Positions 52,494 through 63,500 of a stretch of 64,000 bases of DNA are shown here, one piece after another; position 1 is the first letter of the stretch; every line of letters starts with the position of its first letter. The notes beneath the pieces were generated by a model, which saw only the letters and a program-made list of their open reading frames with translations, ran no database searches and was not told where the DNA came from. A program made the position numbers and the translations under genes. Source of the stretch: Pseudomonadota bacterium (lineage in GTDB: Bacteria > Pseudomonadota > Alphaproteobacteria > Acetobacterales > Acetobacteraceae); contig JAJZFA010000022.1 of NCBI GenBank assembly GCA_021805565.1, positions 1 through 64,000 on the forward strand. Reading direction: 5' to 3'.

Positions 52494-53735
52494 GTGACCG
52501 GCGACACGCAACCCTGGTATCGGGAGATCCCGCCGGCCGGCTGGCGGGTTCTCGCATTTGCCGGACTGGGCTGGACGTTCGATGTGTACGACACGTTCGC
52601 CCTGTCGCTGACCATTCCCGCCCTGATCGCTGCGTTCGGCCTGTCGAACGCGCAGGCTGGCGCCATCGGCAGCATTCTCGCCGGCGGTTTGATCGTGGGC
52701 GGCATTGCCATGGGCTGGGTGGCCGACCGCATCGGCCGGGTCCGTACGCTGTATCTCAGCATCCTGATTTATTCGGTGTTTACCTGCCTGACCGCGTTCG
52801 CGCCTTCGGCGAGCTGGCTGGCGATGTTGCGGTTTCTGGGCGGGCTGGGCATGGGTGGAACGTGGACGGCCGGCGCGGCCCTGGTGGCGGAGACCTGGGG
52901 TGCGAAACACCGTGGCAAGGGCGGCGCCCTAATGCAGATGGGTTTACCGGTCGGGTCGATGCTGGCCATCGGCGTGACCGCGCTGGTCGGCGCCCTGATG
53001 GGCGGGCTGAATGGAAACGGCTGGCGGGTGCTGTACGGTCTGGGGTTCCTGCCCGCGCTGATTTTACTGCCGGTGGCGATGCAAACGCCCGAATCGCCCG
53101 TATGGCGGGCGCGCAGAGCATCCTCCGCCCCGGCAGCGACAGTCGCCAGCCTGTTCCGAGGCGGTAATGCGCGCGGCCTGATACTGGCCTTGAGTTTCAT
53201 ATTTTGCGCCCAGTATATTTATTGGGGCGTCATCACCTGGACACCGGCCTTCCTGGTCAATGTGAAACATCTGGCGTTCATCCGCGGTCTAAGCTTCGTA
53301 CTGGCGCAGCAGGTCGGCTCGCTGTGCGGCTTTATCGTGTTCGCCGCCCTGGTGGATCGGATCGGCCGCCGGCCCACCTTCGTCGCCTATCTGGTGACCG
53401 GGGCGATCGCCGTCGGGGTGCTTTTGCTGGCATCCGGTCCGGCGATTTTGCTGGCGACGATGTTTTTGACGGGATTCGGCATCACCGGCATTTTCGCAGG
53501 CATGGGGCCGTTCACGGCGGAGATGGTGGCCAACACCCCTGCCCGCGGACTGGCAATGGGCATCGCCTATAATGGCGGAAGGATCGGCGGCCTGATCGCA
53601 CCGATGGCGATCGGCGCGCTTGCCACGTCCGAACGCGGCTTTGCCGCCGGAATGGGGACGACGATCGCCGCATTCGTCCTGGCGATCGGTATCATCCTGA
53701 TCTGCCCGGAAACCCGCGGAACCGAGATTGGCTAA
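52494..53735 (+). CDS. MFS transporter (sugar/acid:H+ symporter type)
   Basis: 413 aa, twelve helices. Loop motif ADRIGRVRT between helices 2 and 3 and VDRIGRRP in the second half; GWTFDVYDTFALSLTIPALI in helix 1 resembles aromatic-acid/sialate-type symporters. The start is a GTG just after the CoA-transferase stop; longer frames lie inside that gene. Likely carries an organic acid that the CoA-transferase then activates. Confidence 0.9.
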   Translation: MTGDTQPWYREIPPAGWRVLAFAGLGWTFDVYDTFALSLTIPALIAAFGLSNAQAGAIGSILAGGLIVGGIAMGWVADRIGRVRTLYLSILIYSVFTCLTAFAPSASWLAMLRFLGGLGMGGTWTAGAALVAETWGAKHRGKGGALMQMGLPVGSMLAIGVTALVGALMGGLNGNGWRVLYGLGFLPALILLPVAMQTPESPVWRARRASSAPAATVASLFRGGNARGLILALSFIFCAQYIYWGVITWTPAFLVNVKHLAFIRGLSFVLAQQVGSLCGFIVFAALVDRIGRRPTFVAYLVTGAIAVGVLLLASGPAILLATMFLTGFGITGIFAGMGPFTAEMVANTPARGLAMGIAYNGGRIGGLIAPMAIGALATSERGFAAGMGTTIAAFVLAIGIILICPETRGTEIG

Positions 53736-53906
53736 GGGCGGCACCGGCAAAAGTTGCGTCGGCATGCCGGGAAAGCTGCCAAACGAAATATAAGCTTGGG
53801 GCGTGCTCTACGCAGCAACGCGGAACGACAATTGCCGGACAAGCCCTATCACAAAACGGATGCCGGCCCAAGAACCGCCGCATCCGAAAATAAACACGAA
53901 GTGGAC

Positions 53907-53983
53907 TGGCGCGCCCGGAAAGACTCGAACTTCCAACCCCCAGATTCGTAGTCTGGTGCTCTATCCAATTGAGCTACGGGCGC
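53907..53983 (-). tRNA. tRNA-Arg (anticodon ACG)
   Basis: On the minus strand the acceptor GCGCCCG pairs with CGGGCGC, the D-arm reads TAGCTCAATTGGATAGAGCA, the anticodon loop CTACGAA holds ACG, the T-arm has GTTCGAGTC, and CCA is encoded. Confidence 0.95.
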
Positions 53984-54074
53984 AGTCACGGCGCGGGATG
54001 TAGCCGAACCGCCGGCCGGTATCAACCCCTGACGGCAGGGGAATCAGAGCTATCGCATTCGATTGTTGGCAACG

Positions 54075-54164
54075 TGGCGGAGAAGGAGGGATTCGAACCC
54101 TCGGAACGCTCACACGCTCAACGGTTTTCGAGACCGCCCCGATCGACCACTCTGGCACCTCTCC
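54075..54164 (-). tRNA. tRNA-Ser (anticodon CGA)
   Basis: On the minus strand the acceptor GGAGAGG pairs with CTTCTCC (one G-T), the anticodon loop has CGA, the long variable arm typical of serine tRNA is present, the T-arm holds GGTTCGAATCC, and CCA is encoded. It lies 91 bases from tRNA-Arg, same strand. Confidence 0.95.
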
Positions 54165-54303
54165 AGCAACACAGACGCAAGCCTGTATCTCACCGTGGTT
54201 GTTACCTACCCCGCGCCCCCCCGTTAGGCAAGCGCCGATACCGCCCCTGGCATGTTGAGAGCGTCTGCCCAAAGCCAGCCAAACGACAAATTCGATGCCT
54301 GGA

Positions 54304-56211
54304 TCAACCGGCCGCCGCCCGGGAGTGCTCGGGCCAGGCCACACCGCTGCCGGCCGGCGCGCGGACGGCGATTTGCCGCGTCGCCGCCCTGTCCATGGCG
54401 CTGGCGATGGCGGTTAACAGCGCCTGTAGTTCGATCGGCTTGACCACGTGACCATCCATCCCGGCAGCCAGGCTGGCCGCGATTTCCCCCGGCAGGGCAT
54501 TTGCCGTGACTGCCAGAACCGCCAGCCCCCTGGCAGGACCGTCCATCGACCGGATACGCCGCACGGTGGTGTAGCCGTCCATGCCGGGCATCGACACATC
54601 CATCAGGACGACATCCGGCAATGGGCCGTCCATTATGGCAGCCAACGCGGCATAGCCACCCGCGGCCTCTTCCACCGTGTGACCCGCATGTTCCAGCAGT
54701 GCCCTGGCGGTCATGCGGTTGAGCGAAATGTCATCCACCACCAGAATCCGCAACGTCCGGATCGGCCCTTTCCGAACGGTCGGGGCATTCGATCCGGAAT
54801 AACCGACGCTCCACCCGGCGTCCGTCGCGGGTAACGGCACCTGCAAGGCAAACCAACTGCCAACACCCCCGGCGCCGTCCATGTGCGTCAATATTCCACT
54901 CATTGCGCGGGCCAACCGTGCACTGATCGCCAGCCCCAGGCCGCTGCCGCTCGGCGGGCCTTCGGAATCCGCACGCGCATAGGGTTGAAACAAATGGGTG
55001 CGCAGCGACGCCGGCACGCCCGGCCCCGTATCGGTCACCAAGAAGCGCACGGTCCCCGCGGCGAATGTCCCGGCCTCCAGCGTCACGGATCCGCCCGGCG
55101 GTGTAAATTTCAGGGCATTGTTCAGCAGGTTGAGCAGAATTTGCCGCAGCCGGACGGCATCGGCCAAAACGGTTTCCGGCAGGTTCGGCGATAGGCGAAG
55201 GGTCAATGCAATGCGTTTCGATGCGGCGTTCCCCTCCACAAACGCAAGTGTCCGGCCAAGAAAGTCTCGTAGCCCAAGGGGTGCGGGCGAAAGTTGCAGA
55301 TGTCCAGACTCGATGCGCGCCAGATCCAACCCTTCATTCAGAATGGCCAGAAGGTGTTGGCCCGCCTGTTCCAGTGTGGCGGCCTGCATGCGGGCACGCA
55401 GGCCCAGGTGCGGATCGTTGGCCAGAACCTGCGCCAGACCAAGCATACCATTCAACGGCGTGCGGATTTCGTGACTCATGCGCGCCAAGAACTGGGTTTT
55501 CTGATCGCTGGCGGCGGCGGCCGCGTCGCGGGCGGCGGCCAGGGCGGTGGTGGTTCGCAGTTCGGCCTGTTCCTTGGTCAGGGCGACCAGCAGGATGCTG
55601 GTACCGGCAACCAGCGTCAGGCCGATACTGGCAATCAATCCGAACCAAAACGAGGAAGGCAGGCTGTTACCCGTCTGCGACAACGGAAACAGAAGGCCGA
55701 GCGGGCCGAAAATACCGTATAGCGCGGCTATACCGAACATCATCGTGGACACGAGCGGGCGCGAAGGCAGCGGCGAACGCCTTTGTCCACGGATGAATTC
55801 CAGGCCCGCGGCAACGCAGTAGGACGCGACGATCAGACCGAGCAGCGTCAGCCGTGCCTGCGGCCAGGCTAGAAACGCAGAACTTTGGCAGGCGATCAGC
55901 CACACCGCGGCGCCGGCCGACAGACGCCGCCAGCCTGCCCGCCTTCCCTCGAATTGCCGTGCGCCGCACCAAACGGTCCCGTATCCCAGGCAGATCAGCG
56001 CAACGGCCAGTTCGATCGATGCCCAAACTGGGATATGGCCTCGCATGGCCAGCAGCGACAGACCGATACCGGCGATCAGCCGCCCCGCGCCCCAGCTCGC
56101 GAGCGCGAGTTCGCTTCTGTCCCGCCACCAAAGCCACAGCAGCAGAAGCCCGAGCGCTTCGGACAACAGCGTCGAGAACGCGAAGACGGTGGGGATATCG
56201 ATTGCCAACAT
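54304..56211 (-). CDS. Membrane hybrid histidine kinase with receiver domain
   Basis: 635 aa. The N-terminal about 215 residues form some seven transmembrane helices with little periplasmic loop, then a short coiled coil (AELRTTTALAAARDAAAA). The HisKA dimerisation helix carries H247 in FLARMSHEIRTPLNGM; the ATPase domain has the N-box NLLNNALKFTPPGG, DTGPGV and GSGLGLAIS. The C-terminal receiver (about 487-600) has DD at 493-494 and phospho-acceptor D538 in VLMDVSMPGMDG. No HPt domain or partner regulator is nearby, so phosphotransfer must go through a separate protein. Confidence 0.95.
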   Translation of the reverse strand: MLAIDIPTVFAFSTLLSEALGLLLLWLWWRDRSELALASWGAGRLIAGIGLSLLAMRGHIPVWASIELAVALICLGYGTVWCGARQFEGRRAGWRRLSAGAAVWLIACQSSAFLAWPQARLTLLGLIVASYCVAAGLEFIRGQRRSPLPSRPLVSTMMFGIAALYGIFGPLGLLFPLSQTGNSLPSSFWFGLIASIGLTLVAGTSILLVALTKEQAELRTTTALAAARDAAAAASDQKTQFLARMSHEIRTPLNGMLGLAQVLANDPHLGLRARMQAATLEQAGQHLLAILNEGLDLARIESGHLQLSPAPLGLRDFLGRTLAFVEGNAASKRIALTLRLSPNLPETVLADAVRLRQILLNLLNNALKFTPPGGSVTLEAGTFAAGTVRFLVTDTGPGVPASLRTHLFQPYARADSEGPPSGSGLGLAISARLARAMSGILTHMDGAGGVGSWFALQVPLPATDAGWSVGYSGSNAPTVRKGPIRTLRILVVDDISLNRMTARALLEHAGHTVEEAAGGYAALAAIMDGPLPDVVLMDVSMPGMDGYTTVRRIRSMDGPARGLAVLAVTANALPGEIAASLAAGMDGHVVKPIELQALLTAIASAMDRAATRQIAVRAPAGSGVAWPEHSRAAAG

Positions 56212-56397
56212 ATTTTTCTATGAGACGAATTCGATTTTTTATCCCGACTCGCGCTATTTTGCAAACGATTATCCGCGCCGCGTGCCCCTGTTCCACCGTC
56301 CGAGGCGGAGGTCTATACAGCGATCCAGTTGTCGGCGGCGCATTGTCGTTGTCGTTGTCGCGGACGATTGGCGTGCGCATCGATTGAGGGAAAGCGG

Positions 56398-57330
56398 GTG
56401 TTGTCCATTCGTCGCGGTTCACTGGTCCGAAAGTGTCTGGCTTGCGCCGCGTTTGTTGTCGCGTGGCCCGTATTGGCGCAAACGCCGCCCGCCCAGCCGG
56501 GTGGCCTGACTCCGCCGGACTTCCGATCCGACATGTCGCTGCAAGCGGCGCTGGCGGAACTCGATCGGTCGGCGAGCACCGTTGTCGCGGATGTGGGGAC
56601 ACGTTCGGTGACCTGGGGCGACATCGCCGATAGCATTCGGGCGATGCCTTCGATTATCGGGACCGTGCCCTTTCCGGCCCTTTACCAGCAGGTCGCGGGG
56701 CAACTGATCCAGCAGGAGGCGCTGGCCCTGCGTGGCCAAAACGCCGGTCTGGACAAGGATCCGGCGACGCAGCGTCGCATGCGGGACGCCGCCGATCGTG
56801 CCATGGCGGCTGAGGTTCTGCGGCGTTCGCTGGCCCCAAATCTGACCGACAAGGCCTTGCATCAGACCTACAACGCCCTGGTGGCGAACAAACCGGCACC
56901 CGAGGAAGTGCGCGGCCGCCTGATCATGGTGGACACACGAGAGCTTGCCGATCAGTTGATTCGCCGCCTGCAGGGCGGCGCCGATTTCGCGGCACTGGCA
57001 AGGGATTTCAGCAAGGACGGCACGGCCAGGGCCGGCGGCGAACTCGGGTATGTCCGGTTGGATATGCTAAGCCCCGAGATCGGATCGGTCCTGTTCGCGC
57101 TCGCACCCGGGCAGACCACGGCGTACCCCGTCGTCAGCCACAACGCCTGGTTCATTCTGCATGTGGAAGGCCGGCGGCAACCATCGGCCCCAAGCTTCGA
57201 AGCGGCGCGCGGGGTTCTGGAACAGGATATCATTCATGCCGGCACGCCCGAATTGATGCGCGAGGCGGTCGAGGCCGCACCGGTGACCTATTATGGCCTG
57301 ACGGGCAGGAAGGCGCCCGCTACGCCTTAG
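56398..57330 (+). CDS. Periplasmic peptidyl-prolyl isomerase (parvulin/SurA-PpiC type)
   Basis: 310 aa. A signal peptide ends near WPVLAQ. An N-terminal chaperone-like helical region (DIADSIRAMPSIIGTVPFPALYQQ, QEALALRGQNAGLDKDPATQRR) is followed by a parvulin domain (VRGRLIMVDTRELADQLI, GADFAALARDFSKDGTARAGGELGYV, FALAPGQTTAYPVVSHNAWFILHV). It helps fold outer-membrane or secreted proteins. The start is taken as GTG with GAGGGAAAGC upstream (a TTG follows directly); no suitable ATG exists. Confidence 0.9.
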   Translation: MLSIRRGSLVRKCLACAAFVVAWPVLAQTPPAQPGGLTPPDFRSDMSLQAALAELDRSASTVVADVGTRSVTWGDIADSIRAMPSIIGTVPFPALYQQVAGQLIQQEALALRGQNAGLDKDPATQRRMRDAADRAMAAEVLRRSLAPNLTDKALHQTYNALVANKPAPEEVRGRLIMVDTRELADQLIRRLQGGADFAALARDFSKDGTARAGGELGYVRLDMLSPEIGSVLFALAPGQTTAYPVVSHNAWFILHVEGRRQPSAPSFEAARGVLEQDIIHAGTPELMREAVEAAPVTYYGLTGRKAPATP

Positions 57331-57638
57331 AAGGCTGCCGAACTGGGCGAAACGATTGGCCGGATTTTTCAGCTTCCTGTCAGGGCATGTCCCGGGCATC
57401 GTTTCGGATTGTAGAGCCGGCCATGCCATCATTCCCTTGTCTCGTTCCCGAACCTTACGGGAAATGGACGTATTGCATCGAGCCAAACTACGGCGAAAGC
57501 CCGCTGCTCTGGATACTGCGGACACCCTGGGTTTGAAGGTTTGGTCGCGCATCCACGTCTCGAAAGCCATGTCATCAGAGTATATCTTATTTTGTGTTGA
57601 TCGGCACCAGCGCCGCGCCCCCGACGATGGCGCCGCCC
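57331..57638. other. Intergenic region between convergent genes
   Basis: Lies between the ends of the parvulin and NodT-type genes. Frames exist on both strands, but none has natural composition or a good ribosome site. No repeat or RNA gene recognised. Confidence 0.5.
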
Positions 57639-59165
57639 CTACCGAATAGCGGTCTTTTGCTCCTCGCGATGCCACCAGCCGCCGCCCAGGGCCTGATACA
57701 GCGCCGCGGTATCGCCGAAGCGCGTTGCCTGCGCCTGAACGCGGGTGGCCAGGGCGGTCTGATAGGCCTGCTGAGCGCTCAACAGCGCAAGATACGGAAC
57801 ATAGCCATCCTGACTTTGCCGCCGCGTCAGGTCCAGCGTCACCGTCGCGGCCTGTTCGGCATCCGCGGCCGCGGCCAGGGCGGATGCATCGGATACCAGC
57901 GCGTGCAAGGTATCGGCAACGTTCTGGAACGCGGCGATGACCGTACCGCGGTACTGCGCCTGCGCCTGGACCAGCGCCTGTTCGGCGGCGCGCTTGCGAT
58001 GCAGCAGGGTGAAACCGTCGAACAGCGGCTGTGTCAGTCCGGTCGCAAGGCTCCAGAACGGTCCTCCCGAACTGAACATCTGGGCAAACTGGGTCGCCGC
58101 GCCGCCGCCAGCGCCGGTAATGTTGAACTGCGGCAGCATGGCGGCGATCGCCACCCCGACATCCGCGCTGGCGGCGTGCATTTGCGCTTCGGCGGCTTGC
58201 ACATCGGGGCGTTGTTCGATCAGCTTCGACGGCAGGCTGACCGGCAGGTCCTCCGGCAAATGCAGGCCGGCCAGATCGAATGTTTCGGACACATCCTGAT
58301 TAGGCAGATTGCCCACCAGCGCCCGGATCAGATCCCTGGTCTGCTCGAATTGCTTTTCCAGCGGTGGCACCATTGCTTTCGCCTGCGCCAGCGCGGCTTC
58401 CTGCGCGGCCACGTCGATCCGCGTGGCATACCCAGCACGCAGTTGCTTTTGCAGAATATCGAGCGACTCCTCATTCCCTCGAACGATCGTCCTCATGGCA
58501 TCGAGTTGGGCTCGGATAGACGCTTCCTGCAACGCCGCCGCCACGACGTTGGACGCGAGCGTGATATAGCTCGCCTCCAGCATGAACCGCTGGTTATCGG
58601 CCTGCGCCTGAAGCGATTCGACCGCCCTTCGGTTGCCGCCGAAGACGTCCGGGGTATAGCCAACGGTCAGTTGCGCGGTATGAAAGTTGAAGATGGCGGG
58701 CTTGTTCGGAGAACCGCCGATGAAGGTTCCGTTGCCCTGCTGGCCAGGAGCGTTGCCGCTGAGGTTGCCCGCCAGTTGCTGGCGCTGAAACTGATACGAC
58801 GCACTGGCTGTCGGGAAGAAATAGCCCTGTTGGGCCGAGACGTTTTCCTGCGCCTGCACCAGCGCGGATCGCGCCGAATCGATGTTCGGATTTGCCTTGA
58901 ACGCCTGTTGCACCAGCGAATCCAGGGCCGCCGAACGAAACAACGTCCACCAGTCGGCCTGGATATCGTGGCCGATGGCGAAACGCTGCGCCTCGCCCCC
59001 GATCGCCGCCGAAGCGTCCGTCGTGCCGGGCAACGCCGTCGTGGTGAAGCCGGCGCCGGCCGGGGACGCGGGCGGCTTGAAGTCCGGTCCCACCGAACAG
59101 GCCGACAACGCGGCGAAAACGGCCAGGACAACAGGTGCCCGCCCCCTGGCGCGCGGGCCGCGCAT
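57639..59165 (-). CDS. Outer-membrane efflux lipoprotein, NodT family
   Basis: 508 aa TolC/OprM-type channel. Lipobox in FAALSACSVGPDFKPP shows it is a lipoprotein, as in OprM and NodT. Duplicated helical hairpins carry LDSLVQQAFKANPNIDSARSAL and the second half YRGTVIAAFQNVADTLHAL; it ends in RFGDTAALYQALGGGWW. Divergent from the adaptor/pump pair, with about 150 bp between, so the three form one tripartite pump. It might also serve the drug pump at 12-16 kb, which lacks a channel. Confidence 0.94.
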   Translation of the reverse strand: MRGPRARGRAPVVLAVFAALSACSVGPDFKPPASPAGAGFTTTALPGTTDASAAIGGEAQRFAIGHDIQADWWTLFRSAALDSLVQQAFKANPNIDSARSALVQAQENVSAQQGYFFPTASASYQFQRQQLAGNLSGNAPGQQGNGTFIGGSPNKPAIFNFHTAQLTVGYTPDVFGGNRRAVESLQAQADNQRFMLEASYITLASNVVAAALQEASIRAQLDAMRTIVRGNEESLDILQKQLRAGYATRIDVAAQEAALAQAKAMVPPLEKQFEQTRDLIRALVGNLPNQDVSETFDLAGLHLPEDLPVSLPSKLIEQRPDVQAAEAQMHAASADVGVAIAAMLPQFNITGAGGGAATQFAQMFSSGGPFWSLATGLTQPLFDGFTLLHRKRAAEQALVQAQAQYRGTVIAAFQNVADTLHALVSDASALAAAADAEQAATVTLDLTRRQSQDGYVPYLALLSAQQAYQTALATRVQAQATRFGDTAALYQALGGGWWHREEQKTAIR

Positions 59166-59312
59166 TCGATCTCGTGCGGACACGCCTGCCACCCCGCTGG
59201 TCACTGTCCACGTGCCTACACAATGTGCCGTCTTGCTGAAACTGTGACAAATCACAGTAGACCCAGGGGCCGGAACCCGCGATCAGACAGGCTTGGTTTA
59301 CTGAGGTCATTT

Positions 59313-60524
59313 ATGCGCTTGCATGATTTGCCGCGGCTCGCGGCGACCCGGTTTGCGCTGGGTGCGCTCGTCGTTGCCGGGGCGATAACCGGTGTATTCC
59401 GGTTGACCGGTTCGGATGCGGTCGCCGGCCATGCCGCCACCGAACCGGCCAAACCGACGCAGCCAACCGCCGCACCGGACATCGTTCTAACCGATTCGCA
59501 GCTGAAATCGTTTACTGTCGGCACGGTGGGGTCGCGGGTCTTCCCGCTGCAAAGCGAATCGGTCGGCAGTATCGACTTCGACCAGGACATGGAAACGCAG
59601 GTCTTCGCCCCCTATCAGGGCCGCATCGTCGCGTTGTTCGCCAAGGCTGGCGATGACGTAAAAAAAGGCCAGCCCTTGTTCGCGATCGACAGCCCCGATC
59701 TGGTCCAGGCCGAATCAACCCTGATCGGCACCGCCGGCATCCTGCGGCTAACCGGCCGGGCACTGGACCGCGCCAAGGATTTGTACGCCGTCAAGGGTCT
59801 GGCACAGAAGGATTACGATCAGGCGATTTCGGACCAGCAAGGGGCGGAGGGCAATTACAAAGCGGCCGTCGATGCGTTGCGCGTGTTCGGTAAAAGCATG
59901 GCCGATATCGAGAAAATCGTTTCCACCCGATCGGTCGATTCCATCCTGACGATCGTAAGCCCGATCGATGGCCGCGTAACGGTCAGGAACGCCGCGCCCG
60001 GATTGCTCGTGCAACCCGGCAACGCCGCCGCACCGTTCGCGGTCGCCGATATCTCGGCGATGTGGATGATCGGGGATGTCGCCGAAGCCGACATCGGCAT
60101 GATCCGGATCGGTCAGCCAGTGAAAGTATCGGTCCTGGCCTATCCGGATGAGGTCTTCGGCGGAACGATCTCCAACATCGCCGCTACCGTCGATCCCACG
60201 CTCCATACGCTCCAGGTCAGGTCAGATGTGGCCGATCTGGCGCATCGCCTGCGGCCGGGAATGCTTGCCCGTTTCACCGTTGCGACCGCCCCGCCGGTAA
60301 CGGCAACCGCTGTCCCGGCCGATGCCGTGGTCCGCGAAGGCGACGGTACGATGACGGTCTGGGTTGCAACCAACCAGCATACGTTCTCCCAGCGCGCGGT
60401 CAGGACCGGATTGCGGCACGACGGATACGTCCAAATACTGGACGGGTTGCAACAAGGCGAACCCATCGTCGCCGCCAACGCGATCTTCCTGGACAACATG
60501 CTCACCGCCGGCCCAACGGATTGA
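59313..60524 (+). CDS. RND efflux periplasmic adaptor, CzcB/CusB-like
   Basis: 403 aa with an N-terminal membrane anchor or signal segment (ALGALVVAGAITGVFRLTG). Adaptor parts: FAPYQGRIVALFAKAGDDVKKG and PIDGRVTVRNAAPGLLVQPG (lipoyl halves), a shorter hairpin between, then beta-barrel (IGDVAEADIGMIRIGQPVKV). Features match metal-type adaptors more than MexA. No histidine- or methionine-rich metal tail is seen. CTGAGGTC precedes the ATG. The pump follows after 42 bp. Confidence 0.9.
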   Translation: MRLHDLPRLAATRFALGALVVAGAITGVFRLTGSDAVAGHAATEPAKPTQPTAAPDIVLTDSQLKSFTVGTVGSRVFPLQSESVGSIDFDQDMETQVFAPYQGRIVALFAKAGDDVKKGQPLFAIDSPDLVQAESTLIGTAGILRLTGRALDRAKDLYAVKGLAQKDYDQAISDQQGAEGNYKAAVDALRVFGKSMADIEKIVSTRSVDSILTIVSPIDGRVTVRNAAPGLLVQPGNAAAPFAVADISAMWMIGDVAEADIGMIRIGQPVKVSVLAYPDEVFGGTISNIAATVDPTLHTLQVRSDVADLAHRLRPGMLARFTVATAPPVTATAVPADAVVREGDGTMTVWVATNQHTFSQRAVRTGLRHDGYVQILDGLQQGEPIVAANAIFLDNMLTAGPTD

Positions 60525-60566
60525 TCCAGCGACCGTCCCGTCCGCGCTTGTCCAGGAAACCCCATC

Positions 60567-63500
60567 GTGCTGAAGTCCATCATCGCATTCGGTCTGACCC
60601 GGCCGGCGATCGTCCTCCTGGCATTGTCGATGTTCGCCGCGGCCGGTTATGCGGCGTTCACCGCACTGAACATCGAGGCGTATCCGAACCCTGCCCCGGT
60701 CATTCTGGAAATCACCGCCCAACAGGCCGGACTGTCGGCCGAGGAAATGGAGAAATACTATACCACGCCGATGGAAATCGGGCTGTATTCCACGCCGGGT
60801 ATCGATAATATCCGTTCAACTTCGTTTTACGGACTCAGTTTCGTCCGCGTTACGTTCAAATATGGAGTGGACTATTACTTCGCCTATACCCAGGCCGCGC
60901 TAAGTTTACAGCAGAACGTGACGCTGCCGCAGGCGCAGGTGCCGCAAATCCAGCAATCCAGTCTGGTGGGGGAGGTTTACCGTTACCAGGTCGTGGGACC
61001 GCCGCATTTCGGCCTGACCAATCTGCGCACCGTGCAGGACTGGATCGTGTTGCGGCGGCTATCGACCGTGCCCGGGGTCGCGGCGATCAACAGTTGGGGC
61101 GGCACCACCAAGGAATTCGATGTCGATGCCGATGTGGGAAAACTGCGGGCCCATGGCGTGACCATTCCGCAGTTACTGACGGTACTAGGAAACGCCAACA
61201 TCAACGTAGGTGGCCGCGAGATCGCTATCGGTCAGCAATCGGTCAACATTCGCGGCATCGGACTGATCGACGACGGCGGCAACGACGACTTGCTGAAAGG
61301 CTATCGCGTCGCGGATATCGAAAATGTCGTGGTCACGCAGGTGGGGGGCGTGCCGGTCCGGATCAAGGACATCGGCACCGTCAAGGTGGGCTTTGTGCCG
61401 CGCCTGGGCATCGCCGGGCGCGATAGGCAGGACGACATCGTCGCGGCGATCGTCGTCATGGGGCGTACGTATCACACCAACGATGTCGTTCCGCGCATCC
61501 AGGCCGCTGTCGATGCGATGAATACCGACGGAAGCCTGCCGCCGGGGGTGAAAATCCTGCCCTATTACGACCGCACATCGCTGGTGGCGGTGACGACCCA
61601 CACGGTACTGCACAATCTGGTCTTCGGCTGCGCGCTGGTTTTCCTGATCCAGTGGATATTCCTCGGCGACCTGCGCAGTGCGATCATCGTCGGCCTGAAC
61701 ATCCCGTTTGCGTTGCTGTTCGCGATCGTTCTGCTGGTGTTGCAGGGCCAGGATGCCAACCTGCTGTCGATCGGCGCCGTCGATTTCGGCATCATCGTCG
61801 ATTCCGCCGTCATCATGGTCGAGAATATCTACCGCAACGTCCAGGCCAGTCCGGCGGATCGCTCGAAACTGCTGGAAAGCCTCGCCGGCGGCGGCTTCGG
61901 GACCGGCGAGGCCGGAACCCAGGGCAGCGGCGCGACACGCTGGACGAACCGGCTGCGGCTGATCCTGGTCAGCGCCATGCAGGTCGATCGGGCGGTGCTG
62001 TTCTCGGCCGCGATTACCCTGGCTGCGTTCGTGCCGCTGTTCACCATGCAGGGGGTGGAAGGCCAGATTTTCGGACCCATGGCGAAGACCTATGGCTATG
62101 CGCTGGCCGGGGCGCTGATCGCCACTTTCACCGTGACCCCGGTGCTGGCCTCGCTGATGCTGCCCGAACATGTCGAGGAGGCCGAAACCATCGTGGTGCG
62201 GGCCCTGCGCGCCGTTTATTCGCCTCTGCTGCGCTGGTCGCTGGACCACCGCTGGATCATGGTGGCCATCGGGGTCGCCTTCCTGGCCGGGACCGGAGCG
62301 TTGGCGACGCGGTTGGGCAGCGAATTCCTGCCGGCGCTGGAGGAAGGCAATTTCTGGATACGGGCCGCGATGCCGCCGACGATGGATTTGGACTCGGGCA
62401 CCGCGGCAACACGCAAGATCCGGGAAATCCTGCTGCGGCATAAGGAAGTCATTACCGTGGTGTCCCAGCACGGCCGGCCCGATAACGGCAGCGACGCCTC
62501 GCCGTTTTCCAATGTCGAACTGTTCGTGCCACTGAAATCCTATGACGACTGGCCCGCCGGGCTGACCAAGGACAAGCTGACCGCGGAAATACAAAAGCAG
62601 TTCGAGGCGGAACTGCCGGGAGTCAATTTTAATTTCTCGCAGTATATCCAGGACAACGTCGAGGAGGCGATTTCGGGCGTCAAAGGTGCCAACTCCGTGA
62701 AAATCATCGGCCCCAATCTCGATATTCTGGAAACCCTGGGAACCCGGATCAAGGATCAGATGGCGCAGGTCAGAGGCGTCGAGGATCTGGGGATATTCCA
62801 CGTTCAGGGTCAGCCCAACCTTGACATCCGCGTCAACCGCGAAAAGGCCGCCCGGTATGGCCTGAATACCGGCGATGTGACGACTGTCATACAGACCGCG
62901 CTGGCCGGAACGACGGCAACGACGGTGCTGGAAGGCGATCGTCAGTTCGGCCTTGTTGTCCGCCTGGCGCCGCATGACCGGAGTTCGGCGGAAGCAATCG
63001 GAAATATTCCCGTTGGATATCAAACGCCGCAGGGCATGACCGCTTATATTCCGCTGCGCGAACTCGCGGATATCGGCCTGAATACCGGCGCGGCCTATAT
63101 TTATCACGAATCGGCCAAGCGATACCTGCCGATCAAGTTCAGCGTTCGCGACCGCGATCTGGGCAGCACCGTGGCCGAAGCCCAGGACCGGATCGCCCGG
63201 AACGTGGTCTTGCCGTCCGGCTACCGCCTGTCCTGGGCCGGTGAATTCCAGGACCTGGAACTCGCCAGACACCGGCTTGAAATCGTCGTGCCGATCGCCC
63301 TGCTGCTGATTCTGGTGCTGCTCTACATGTTGTTCAATTCCCTGCGCGACAGCCTGCTGGCTCTCGCGGGCATCCCATTCGCGGTCGGCGGAGGCATCAT
63401 CGCCCTGTATGTCAGCGGACTTGCATTCAGTATCTCGTCGGCGATCGGATTTATCTCGTTGTTCGGCGTATCGGCGATGAACGGGATCCTGATCATCACC

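Noticed and set aside
53736-53906. Possible terminator after the MFS gene
   Set aside because: Only short, weak inverted repeats without a T-run; not convincing.
57356-57649. 97-codon frame between the parvulin and NodT-type genes
   Set aside because: No ribosome site, no hydrophobic or domain pattern, and it runs into the end of the NodT-type gene on the other strand.
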